DNA from: an uncultured Coriobacteriaceae bacterium
Lineage (GTDB): Bacteria; Actinomycetota; Coriobacteriia; Coriobacteriales; Eggerthellaceae
Reading direction: 5' to 3'
Assembly: GCA_902796815.1 (NCBI GenBank)
Contig: CADBQL010000351.1
Span: forward strand, 1-5,131
DNA length: 5,131 nucleotides
Below, in pieces: positions 1 through 5,131 of this stretch (positions are counted from its first letter, which is position 1; every line of letters begins with the position of its first letter). The notes beneath the pieces are model-generated. The model saw nothing but the letters and a program-made list of their open reading frames with translations. It had not been told where the DNA came from and searched no databases. Both the position numbers and the translations under genes were made by a program.

Positions 1-155
1 CGGTCGCGCAAGTCGACGAAGATCAGCCCGCCGTGGTCGCGGTTGTGCCACGCCCAACCGGTCAGCGTGACCTCGCGGCCGCAATCGCTCATGCGCAGTT
101 CGCCGCACGTGGCAGTATGCATGCAATACTCGTTTTTGAAATCGATTTCCGTCAT
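1..155 (-). CDS. aspS: Aspartyl-tRNA synthetase, N-terminal fragment (gene continues past left edge)
   Basis: Reading the minus strand from an ATG at 155-153 gives 51 codons with no stop, running off the window. The protein begins MTEIDFKNEYCMHTATCGEL and continues with REVTLTGWAWHNRDHGG and LIFVDLRDR. The pattern CGELR, then EVTL.GW, then RDHGGLIF.DLRDR is the hallmark of the N-terminal OB-fold anticodon-binding domain of bacterial AspRS, which charges tRNA-Asp (or tRNA-Asp/Asn in non-discriminating forms) with aspartate in the cytoplasm. An AGGAG-like element on the minus strand lies at 171-167, 11 bases before the ATG, and a weaker AGGA at 164-161 is closer. The catalytic class II core is outside the window. 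The gene is divergent from the ABC operon and probably functionally unrelated. AsnRS shares the fold, but RDHGG followed by DLRDR favours AspRS. Confidence 0.9.
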   Translation of the reverse strand, partial: MTEIDFKNEYCMHTATCGELRMSDCGREVTLTGWAWHNRDHGGLIFVDLRD

Positions 156-227
156 CTGTTTCCTAGCTCCTCGAACGTCATTCCTTACGAAACGGCACCT
201 CACGATACCGTAAATCGCTATCGGCGG

Positions 228-245
228 ATAAACTGGTTTATTGTA
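228..245 (-). promoter_or_regulatory. Possible aspS promoter -10 with adjoining small palindrome
   Basis: On the minus strand, TACAAT (245-240) matches the -10 consensus at five of six positions. It overlaps a perfect 6-2-6 palindrome, ATAAAC-TG-GTTTAT, at 228-241. A start near 233 would give a leader of about 78 bases before aspS. No convincing -35 box is visible at the right spacing, so this is a weak call. No T-box signature (the AGGGTGG..CCGCG antiterminator type) is seen in the aspS leader. Confidence 0.25.
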
Positions 246-361
246 GCGCACCGATTTGAAAGATTACGAATATTTAACGCATTTCTTAGAAAGAACGAGT
301 AGCGGCGTTACGGCTCACCTCAAGCAGGCTTTTCTGCCCAAATAATGAGCAATGAGAAATT

Positions 362-378
362 CCGAAGGCTCCCTTCGG
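362..378. other. Short GC-rich hairpin in the divergent intergenic region
   Basis: CCGAAGG (362-368) and CCTTCGG (372-378) form a perfect 7-bp stem with a CTC loop. A flanking ATGAG (352-356) can pair with CTCAT (379-383) across a five-base bulge. No T-run follows on the plus strand and only a weak one on the minus strand, and both neighbouring genes diverge from here. An ordinary gene-end terminator is therefore not expected. It could insulate against upstream transcription or be a protein site. The role is unknown. Confidence 0.4.
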
Positions 379-400
379 CTCATGCCTGTATCGCATCATA

Positions 401-429
401 TTGACACGTTTTTCCATCCCTGATACGAT
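401..429 (+). promoter_or_regulatory. Sigma-70-type promoter of the ABC transporter operon
   Basis: TTGACA at 401-406 is an exact -35 consensus. Exactly 17 bases later, TACGAT at 424-429 matches the -10 consensus at four of six positions. It is preceded by TGA (421-423), which supplies an extended -10 (TGn). The predicted start is near 435-437, giving a leader of about 138 bases before the ATG at 574. Spacing and position make this the best promoter in the intergenic region. A second -10-like TAGAAT at 463-468 has no -35 at suitable spacing. Confidence 0.72.
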
Positions 430-462
430 TTCGTAACACTAATTTTGATTTAGTGTTACGAA
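430..462. promoter_or_regulatory. Perfect 13-bp inverted repeat at the transcription start, probable operator
   Basis: TTCGTAACACTAA (430-442) and TTAGTGTTACGAA (450-462) are exact reverse complements separated by TTTTGAT. The dyad begins immediately after the -10 box, so the predicted start (about 436) lies inside the left arm. RNA made from this promoter would contain only part of the left arm, so a DNA operator for a dimeric repressor fits better than a purely RNA hairpin, although a shorter stem could still form at the mRNA 5' end. The regulator cannot be identified. The GTAACAC/GTGTTAC half-sites have the flavour of a metal-responsive regulator site, but I cannot assign one. Confidence 0.6.
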
Positions 463-481
463 TAGAATAACCCATCTGGAA

Positions 482-546
482 CTTGCCCTATTGGCAGGCT
501 AAAGCTGGGAACCATGTGAAAATCATGGACGGTGCCGCCACTATGA
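482..546 (+). ncRNA. Cobalamin-riboswitch-like aptamer core, short form
   Basis: The leader follows the order of the conserved B12 riboswitch core. A hairpin CUUGCC (482-487)/GGCAGG (493-498) comes first, then a GGCUAA..GGGAA segment (497-511). Next is a 5-bp stem CCAUG (512-516)/CAUGG (524-528) closed by the loop UGAAAAU, and then ACGGUGCCGCCACUAUGA (529-546). Typical cobalamin riboswitches show GGCUUAAUAGGGAA, a stem with a GUGAAAAU-type loop, and CGGUCCCGCCACUGUGA in the same order. Only about 27 bases separate this core from the start codon. The usual long 3' part with the B12 box (..GGAGACCUGCC) is absent, so this is a short variant or a decayed element. If functional, binding would most likely control translation of the adjacent gene. 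Identification is from motif memory, not a covariance-model search. Confidence 0.6.
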
Positions 547-561
547 TGTCAACCGAACGAT

Positions 562-567
562 AAGGAG
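562..567 (+). promoter_or_regulatory. Ribosome binding site of the substrate-binding protein gene, possible switch target
   Basis: AAGGAG ends six bases before the ATG at 574, which supports that start. The flanking GAU (559-561) and AUC (568-570) can pair and place AAGGAG in a six-base loop. It lies close to the riboswitch-like core, so accessibility of this site is the likely regulated step. Confidence 0.85.
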
Positions 568-573
568 ATCACC

Positions 574-2262
574 ATGAGTTCAAATTATCCGATTTCTCGC
601 AGGAAGTTCGTCTTGGGCACTGGCGCTGCCATGGTTGCCGCAGCTTTCGGCGCGTCCGGGCTCGTCGCATGCTCAAGCAGCGCCGCGTCGTCGAGCGCGA
701 GCGCCGCATCGGCGGAGACGTCAGCGTCAGCATCAGCCGAAGCTTCTGCAACAGCCGCTGATACCTCAACCGTCATCATCGCAATTCCCCAAGATGCAGA
801 ACCCGAAGCGGGGTTCGATCCCACAAAGGGTTGGGGTTCAACAGGACACGCGCACAACCCGCTCATCCAAAGCACCTTGATGTTTATCAAGGACGACATC
901 ACGCTCGGATACGATCTTGCGACAAACTACGAGATTTCCGACGATGGCCTTACATGGACGTTCACGATTCGCGACGACGCCAAATTTACGAGCGGCGCTC
1001 CTGTAAAGGCATCCGATGTGGCGTTCACCTATACGCGCGCAATGGACGAAGTATCCGAACTCGACTTGTCCATGCTCGACAAGGTAGAGGCTACTGATGA
1101 TACGACGCTGGTGTTTACGCTGAACAAGAAGTACACCCCGTTTGCGTACGTCGTAGCCAACGTCGGCATCGTGCCCGAAGAAGGCTATGACGAAAAGTAC
1201 AGCGCGAACCCCATCGGTTCCGGTCCGTACAAGCTCGTCCAGTGGGACAAAGGCGAGCAGATCATTTTCGAGGCGAATCCCGATTACTACGGCACGGTTC
1301 CCTCCATCGAGCGTTTGGTCTGCGTCCTCATGAGCGAAGAGGCCGCGTTTGCCGCAGCGCAGGCAGGCCAGGTCGATGTCGCCTATACGAGCGCAGCGTT
1401 CTCGCAGTCTACCATCGACGGCTACGAGCTCAGGGCGTTTGAGAGCGTCGACCATCGCGAGATGAACCTGCCAGTCATCCCCGCGGGCCAAAAAGTCTTG
1501 GCTATCGACGGAAAGACCGAAGTCGACGGCGGTAATGATGTGACATGCAATCTGGCGATTAGGCAGGCGATATCGTACGCCACCGATCGTCAGGCAATCG
1601 CCGACAAGGTCTTCAACGGCTATGCGACGCCGGCATACAGCAACAGCCCAGGCATGCCGTGGGAAAATCCGGAAGTTTACGTGGATTACGACGTGGACAA
1701 AGCCCACGAAATCATGAAGGCTGACGGATGGACCCTGAACGCCGACAACGTGTACGAGAAGGATGGCCTGCTCGCCGAATTCACCGTTACGTGCATGGAC
1801 GATCCGAGTCGTCAAGGCGTCCTTGCAGCCGTCAAGGAGATGATGGACGAATTCGGTATCAAGATTGATATCAAGGGCGGTATGAGCTGGGATGAAATCG
1901 ACCCGACGACTTACTCGACGCCAAACGCAATCGGCGGCGGCGTACACTCGCCCATTGCCGATATCGGACGCTTCTACACGGGCAAGAACCGCGCATGCTA
2001 CTCGAACGAAGCGGTTGACAAGCATATGGACGACGGCCTTGCGGCAAAGAACATGGAAGAGTGCTACGAGCATTTCAAGCTTGCGGCATGGGACGGAAAG
2101 AACGGCTACGCGACAAAAGGCGACTGCCCGTTCGTGTTCTTCGTGACCCTGAACCACCTGTTCTTCGTCAAGAACGGCCTGAACGTCAAGGAAGATCAAG
2201 TCTTCCCGCATGGCTATGGTTGGGCTGTCTGCAACTTTGCCAACGAGTGGTCTTGGGCCTAG
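574..2262 (+). CDS. ABC transporter substrate-binding lipoprotein, peptide/nickel (SBP family 5) type, Tat-exported
   Basis: The 562-residue protein captures the ligand for the importer encoded downstream and is anchored outside the membrane. The N-terminus has a twin-arginine motif SRRKFV (R9, R10), a hydrophobic stretch, and a lipobox LVAC with the lipidated Cys at 33, predicting Tat export followed by lipidation. Residues 34-63 are an Ala/Ser linker. The family 5 solute-binding domain starts near 65, with GFDPTKGWGSTG, then YEISDDGLTWTFTIRDDAKFT, SDVAFTYTRAMD and NPIGSGPYKLVQWDKGE, all typical of DppA/OppA/NikA proteins. Length is normal for the family. AAGGAG six bases upstream supports the ATG. 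It leads the operon, 42 bases ahead of the permease, and is directly downstream of the riboswitch-like leader. Substrate is undecided: peptide, nickel, cobalt or a metal chelate. The leader favours a cobalt-related ligand. Confidence 0.92.
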   Translation: MSSNYPISRRKFVLGTGAAMVAAAFGASGLVACSSSAASSSASAASAETSASASAEASATAADTSTVIIAIPQDAEPEAGFDPTKGWGSTGHAHNPLIQSTLMFIKDDITLGYDLATNYEISDDGLTWTFTIRDDAKFTSGAPVKASDVAFTYTRAMDEVSELDLSMLDKVEATDDTTLVFTLNKKYTPFAYVVANVGIVPEEGYDEKYSANPIGSGPYKLVQWDKGEQIIFEANPDYYGTVPSIERLVCVLMSEEAAFAAAQAGQVDVAYTSAAFSQSTIDGYELRAFESVDHREMNLPVIPAGQKVLAIDGKTEVDGGNDVTCNLAIRQAISYATDRQAIADKVFNGYATPAYSNSPGMPWENPEVYVDYDVDKAHEIMKADGWTLNADNVYEKDGLLAEFTVTCMDDPSRQGVLAAVKEMMDEFGIKIDIKGGMSWDEIDPTTYSTPNAIGGGVHSPIADIGRFYTGKNRACYSNEAVDKHMDDGLAAKNMEECYEHFKLAAWDGKNGYATKGDCPFVFFVTLNHLFFVKNGLNVKEDQVFPHGYGWAVCNFANEWSWA

Positions 2263-2294
2263 TCGTCTACAGGTTTTACGAAAACTCGTTGAGC

Positions 2295-2299
2295 AGGGG
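2295..2299 (+). promoter_or_regulatory. Ribosome binding site deciding the first permease start
   Basis: AGGGG lies five bases before ATG 2305. The alternative GTG codon at 2299 overlaps this element and would have no good ribosome binding site of its own, so ATG 2305 is preferred. Confidence 0.65.
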
Positions 2300-2304
2300 T
2301 GCCT

Positions 2305-3294
2305 ATGGCAAACATCGCGTTACGGGTGCTCGAACAAGCGCTCAAGCTCGTTCTTGTACTGATTGCGGTGACGTTTCTGGCGTTTGCGCTCGTCGAAGCG
2401 TCTCCGATTGATCCAGTTGCCGCATATGTTGGCTCTGAGGCGGCAGACCATATGGATCCCGCCCAGCTTGAGCGCTTGCGCGAATACTTCGATGTGGGCA
2501 CGCCGTTTCTGGAGCGCTATGCCAATTGGCTTTCGGGTATTGTCCGAGGCGATATGGGCGTTTCGCTCATATATAAAGAGCCGGTCATCGACGTCATCTT
2601 GGCGAAAATCGGCCCCTCGCTCGGGCTCATGCTCACCGCATGGCTCTTCTCGGGCGTATTGGGATTCGTCCTGGGCGTGATTGCGGGCGTGTATCGCGAC
2701 TCTCCGGCCGACAAGATCATAAAGGGATACTCTCTGCTCATGGCGAGTGTCCCCACGTTCTGGTTCGCCATGTTGCTCCTCATCGTATTCTCAGTGTGGC
2801 TGGGCTTGTTCCCTATCGGTTTAAGCGTACCCGTCGGCGTGTCCGCGTCAGAGGTCACGTTGGCGGACAGACTCTACCATCTGGCGTTACCAGCTATTAC
2901 GTTAAGCGTGCTCGGCGTCGCGAGCATCGCACTGAGCACGCGCGAGAAAACCGTCGACATCCTCGAGCAGGACTACGTTCTGTTTGCCAAGGCACGGGGT
3001 GACAAGCTCGGAAAAATCGTACGGCAGCATGTGCTTCGCAACATTTCGATTCCGGCTATCACGTTGCAGTTTGCGTCGTTCAGCGAGATAATCGGCGGCT
3101 CCATCCTTGTCGAGCAGGTCTTCTCGTATCCCGGGATGGGGCAGGCAGTCGTGTCTGCGGGTCTTCAGGGCGATGCCCCTCTGCTTCTCGGCATTACCGT
3201 GGTCATCGCCGTGATGGTGTTCGTCGGAAACGCCCTCGCGGATGTTGCCTACGGAATCATCGACCCGCGTATGAGGAGGGTGTCCCATGGCTAG
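2305..3294 (+). CDS. ABC transporter permease, NikB/DppB/OppB-like
   Basis: This is one of the two membrane subunits forming the import channel. With ATG 2305 the protein has 329 residues, normal for the family. Hydrophobic segments lie near 11-30, 105-128, 145-168, 193-211, 250-272 and 292-315, giving about six membrane spans. Family signatures include the N-terminal EASPIDP, the GDMGVSL segment (82-88), and the cytoplasmic EAA coupling loop DYVLFAKARGDKLGKIVRQH (223-242) that contacts the ATPase. SILVEQVFSYPGMG (266-279) and the C-terminal DPRMR also fit. It follows the binding protein by 42 bases and overlaps the next permease by 8 bp, so it is translated from the same mRNA. The symbol is left blank because nickel, dipeptide and oligopeptide members cannot be separated by eye. 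Confidence 0.93.
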   Translation: MANIALRVLEQALKLVLVLIAVTFLAFALVEASPIDPVAAYVGSEAADHMDPAQLERLREYFDVGTPFLERYANWLSGIVRGDMGVSLIYKEPVIDVILAKIGPSLGLMLTAWLFSGVLGFVLGVIAGVYRDSPADKIIKGYSLLMASVPTFWFAMLLLIVFSVWLGLFPIGLSVPVGVSASEVTLADRLYHLALPAITLSVLGVASIALSTREKTVDILEQDYVLFAKARGDKLGKIVRQHVLRNISIPAITLQFASFSEIIGGSILVEQVFSYPGMGQAVVSAGLQGDAPLLLGITVVIAVMVFVGNALADVAYGIIDPRMRRVSHG

Positions 3295-4162
3295 CTCAGC
3301 AAATGCGACAGCACGGCCGGTGCTCCAAGCCGTGAAGCCCCGGCGATTCAATCAACGCAAGAAGGCGTTGATATTGCTCATTGTCTCCGCCGCCATCATC
3401 GTGGCCGTATTTGCCGTAGGCACAGCCCTAACCGATCAGGCAATCAAGACTAGCTTCGGGTCCCAAAACATCCCGCCATGCCCAGCCCATCCCTTCGGAA
3501 CCGATTGGATGGGTCGCGACATGTTCGCTCGAACGTTCAAAGGGCTCTCGATCAGCATCGTGATTGGACTTTTGGCCTCGCTCATCAGCACTGCCATCGC
3601 GCTTGTCTTGGGTTTCCTCACGGCGTCTGTGGGCAAGTGGCTCGATGCGGTCGTGAACTTTCTGGTGAACACGATGATGGGCCTTCCGCACCTGCTCCTC
3701 CTCGTGCTCATCTGCGTGGCGCTAGGCAAAGGCGCATTCGGCGTGCTCGTTGCAGTTGCTATCACGCACTGGCCTTCGATGACCAGGCTCATACGAGGCG
3801 AGGTACTTCAGCTCAAAAACGAGAACTATGTCCTGATTAGCAGAAAGCTCGGACACAATCCCATAAAGGTTGCCGTCAAGCATATGCTTCCGCACATCCT
3901 CCCCCTGGTCATAGTCTCGTTTGTCCTCTTGTTTCCGCACGCGATCCTGCACGAGGCATCCGTGACGTTCTTGGGCTTTGGACTTACACCCGAGCAACCG
4001 GGCATCGGCGTCGTGCTCTCGGAGAGCTTGAAGTACATCACGATGGGGATGTGGTGGCTCGCGGTGCTTCCGGGCGCCTCGTTGCTGATTATCGTCGTCT
4101 TGTTCGACCGCATCGGCGATGGCCTCAAGAAGCTCATCGACCCGCATAATGCGCAAGGTTAG
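3287..4162 (+). CDS. ABC transporter permease, NikC/DppC/OppC-like
   Basis: This is the second channel subunit, 291 residues. ATG 3287 lies inside the end of the preceding gene (8-bp overlap). A near-perfect AGGAGG at 3274-3279 sits seven bases before it, supporting the start and translational coupling. A basic cytoplasmic N-terminus (to about 26) precedes a first span near 27-47. The extracytoplasmic motif HPFGTDWMGRDMFAR (68-82) is diagnostic of the DppC/NikC group. Further spans lie near 87-115, 124-147, 151-165, 203-222 and 254-273. The EAA loop runs about 176-204 (ENYVLISRKLGHNPIKVAVK). EASVTFLGFGL (223-233) and the C-terminal DRIGDGLKKLIDP are also typical. Only six nonhydrophobic residues follow DP, so the C-terminus looks complete. 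Substrate cannot be read from this subunit. Confidence 0.93.
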   Translation: MASSANATARPVLQAVKPRRFNQRKKALILLIVSAAIIVAVFAVGTALTDQAIKTSFGSQNIPPCPAHPFGTDWMGRDMFARTFKGLSISIVIGLLASLISTAIALVLGFLTASVGKWLDAVVNFLVNTMMGLPHLLLLVLICVALGKGAFGVLVAVAITHWPSMTRLIRGEVLQLKNENYVLISRKLGHNPIKVAVKHMLPHILPLVIVSFVLLFPHAILHEASVTFLGFGLTPEQPGIGVVLSESLKYITMGMWWLAVLPGASLLIIVVLFDRIGDGLKKLIDPHNAQG

Positions 4163-4166
4163 GTGG
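4161..4166 (+). promoter_or_regulatory. Ribosome binding site deciding the ATPase start
   Basis: AGGTGG overlaps the stop codon of the preceding permease and ends five bases before ATG 4172. Two in-frame GTG codons at 4163 and 4166 are alternative starts, with only a weaker AAGG at 4155-4158 upstream. ATG 4172 is preferred, but the choice changes the protein by only a few residues. Confidence 0.6.
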
Positions 4167-4171
4167 TGTCC

Positions 4172-5104
4172 ATGGGCGAAAACAAGCAGCCGCTGCTGAG
4201 CATCGAGGATCTGGTAGTCTCGTTTTCTCAATATAGTCAAGGATTCGACCAGATCGATCTCGAGGTGATACACAATTTGAGCGTAGATGTGTATCCCGGC
4301 GAGATCGTTGCCGTCGTCGGATCGAGTGGTTCGGGCAAAAGTCTTCTCGCACATGCTGTGCTCGGGCTCTTGCCGTCTAACTGCAACGCATCAGGGTATG
4401 TACGCTTCAACGGCAAGCTCCTCGATGCCGAGCGCATCAAGGAGCTGCGCGGCAAGGAGATTTCTCTCGTTCCTCAGGGCGTGACGTTTCTCGATCCGCT
4501 CGAAAAGGTGGGGAAACAGGTGAGAAACGGCCGCACGGACCAAGCGTCCGTCGCGCGACAGCATGAGCTTTTCGAATATTACGGCTTGGAGTCAGAGGTG
4601 GAGGAGCTCTATCCGTTCGAGCTGTCCGGCGGTATGGCCCGGCGTGTGCTGCTATCGGCATCGCTCGCCGAAAACCCCAAACTCGTGATTGCGGATGAAC
4701 CGACGCCTGGCCTTCATCTGGAAGCCGCCAAAAAAGCCATGCGGCATTTTAGGGATTTCGCGGATGCCGGGGGCGGCGTATTGCTTATCACCCACGATAT
4801 CGAGCTATCACTCGAGGTTGCAGACCGGATTGCAATCTTCTATGCGGGCACCACGCTCGAGATTGCCAAGGCTGAGGACTTCAAGGCGATGGAAACGCTC
4901 CGACACCCCTACACGCAGGCGCTCTGGAGAGCGTTTCCGGCAAACGGGTTTCATCCTTCGCCAGGCACACAGCCGTATGCCAAGGATGTGATTGAGGGAT
5001 GTCCGTTCGGAAAGCGCTGCGAGCTTTTTTCCGAAGAATGCAAGGTGGATGTTCCTTTGCGCGAACTTCGGGGAGGCTTCGTGCGTTGCGTGAAGGCAAG
5101 CTGA
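4172..5104 (+). CDS. ABC transporter ATP-binding protein, NikD/DppD/OppD-like
   Basis: This cytoplasmic ATPase powers the importer and has 310 residues from ATG 4172. All nucleotide-binding motifs are present: Walker A GSSGSGKS (50-57), Q-loop VPQGVTFLDPL with Q102, signature LSGGM (151-155), Walker B LVIADE (171-176) and the switch His in ITHD (H208). The C-terminal oligopeptide-transporter extension begins near HPYTQAL (245-251) and contains GCPFGKRC, EEC and VRC, placing four Cys at 277, 283, 290 and 306. Related Dpp/Opp ATPases have been reported to hold an iron-sulfur cluster through such cysteines, so one is plausible here. Odd point: the D-loop reads PGLH (179-182) where SALD or ALD is usual, so His replaces the common Asp. 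The gene starts nine bases after the permease stop. A second ATPase (NikE/DppF type) normally accompanies it but is not in the window. Confidence 0.93.
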   Translation: MGENKQPLLSIEDLVVSFSQYSQGFDQIDLEVIHNLSVDVYPGEIVAVVGSSGSGKSLLAHAVLGLLPSNCNASGYVRFNGKLLDAERIKELRGKEISLVPQGVTFLDPLEKVGKQVRNGRTDQASVARQHELFEYYGLESEVEELYPFELSGGMARRVLLSASLAENPKLVIADEPTPGLHLEAAKKAMRHFRDFADAGGGVLLITHDIELSLEVADRIAIFYAGTTLEIAKAEDFKAMETLRHPYTQALWRAFPANGFHPSPGTQPYAKDVIEGCPFGKRCELFSEECKVDVPLRELRGGFVRCVKAS

Positions 5105-5131
5105 CGATGCGATAAAAAAGATGGCATACGC

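Noticed and set aside
33..302. 89-codon plus-strand open frame at the left edge
   Set aside because: It overlaps aspS on the opposite strand, has no convincing ribosome binding site, and its translation resembles no protein family I know.
156..350. T-box leader for aspS
   Set aside because: I searched the minus strand for the conserved antiterminator motif and a terminator hairpin before the ATG and saw neither.
430..462. NikR operator
   Set aside because: The half-sites GTAACAC and GTGTTAC resemble some proposed nickel-regulator sites. However, their orientation and spacing do not match the forms I recall, and no nikR is in view, so only a generic operator is called.
682..765. Repeat-like Ala/Ser coding stretch as a DNA repeat
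   Set aside because: It encodes the flexible linker after the lipidated cysteine of the binding protein. The low complexity is explained by that role and is common in such lipoproteins.
838..2211. Long 457-codon open frame antisense to the binding protein gene
   Set aside because: It lies fully opposite a gene with clear family motifs. Its translation has no recognisable domain, and the openness follows from GC-rich codon bias on the coding strand.
2272..2286. Small hairpin GTTTT-ACG-AAAAC between the binding protein and first permease genes
   Set aside because: The stem has five A/T-rich pairs plus one G-U pair and no T-run. It is too weak to call a terminator or processing stem.
3722..4354. 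210-codon minus-strand open frame spanning the second permease and the ATPase start
   Set aside because: It is antisense to two well-supported genes and has no recognisable domain.
5121..5131. ATG as the start of the next gene
   Set aside because: Only 11 bases are visible and just an A-run without a Shine-Dalgarno core precedes it, so it cannot be supported as a start.

Overview
The window most likely comes from a moderately GC-rich anaerobic actinobacterium of the Coriobacteriia/Eggerthellaceae type. This is an inference from the twin-arginine lipoprotein style of the binding protein, its Ala/Ser-rich linker, and codon choice. No rRNA or marker gene fixes the taxonomy.

Layout: the left edge (1-155, minus strand) holds the first 51 codons of aspS (aspartyl-tRNA synthetase), reading out of the window. 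Next comes a 418-base AT-richer divergent intergenic region (156-573). On the plus strand it contains a small hairpin (362-378), a near-consensus promoter (401-429), a perfect 13-bp dyad lying on the predicted transcription start (430-462), and a cobalamin-riboswitch-like core (about 482-546). A strong ribosome binding site then precedes the first transporter gene.

From 574 to 5104, four tightly spaced co-directional genes encode a peptide/nickel-type (Dpp/Opp/Nik family) ABC importer. They are a Tat-exported lipoprotein substrate-binding protein, two inner-membrane permeases (NikB/DppB-like and NikC/DppC-like, overlapping by 8 bp), and a NikD/DppD-like ATPase. The last 27 bases hold no supported gene. 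The partner ATPase expected for this family (NikE/DppF type), if present, would start at or beyond the right edge.

How it works together: the lipoprotein captures a ligand outside the membrane, the two permeases form the channel, and the ATPase (normally with a second ATPase) drives import. Sequence family alone leaves the substrate open among peptides, nickel, cobalt and metallophore complexes. The B12-riboswitch-like leader points to cobalt, or a corrinoid or cobalt chelate, as the most interesting candidate. The leader is unusual: the conserved core is present, but the usual downstream B12 box and long 3' domain are missing. A second control element, the 13-bp operator-like dyad, sits on the same promoter.
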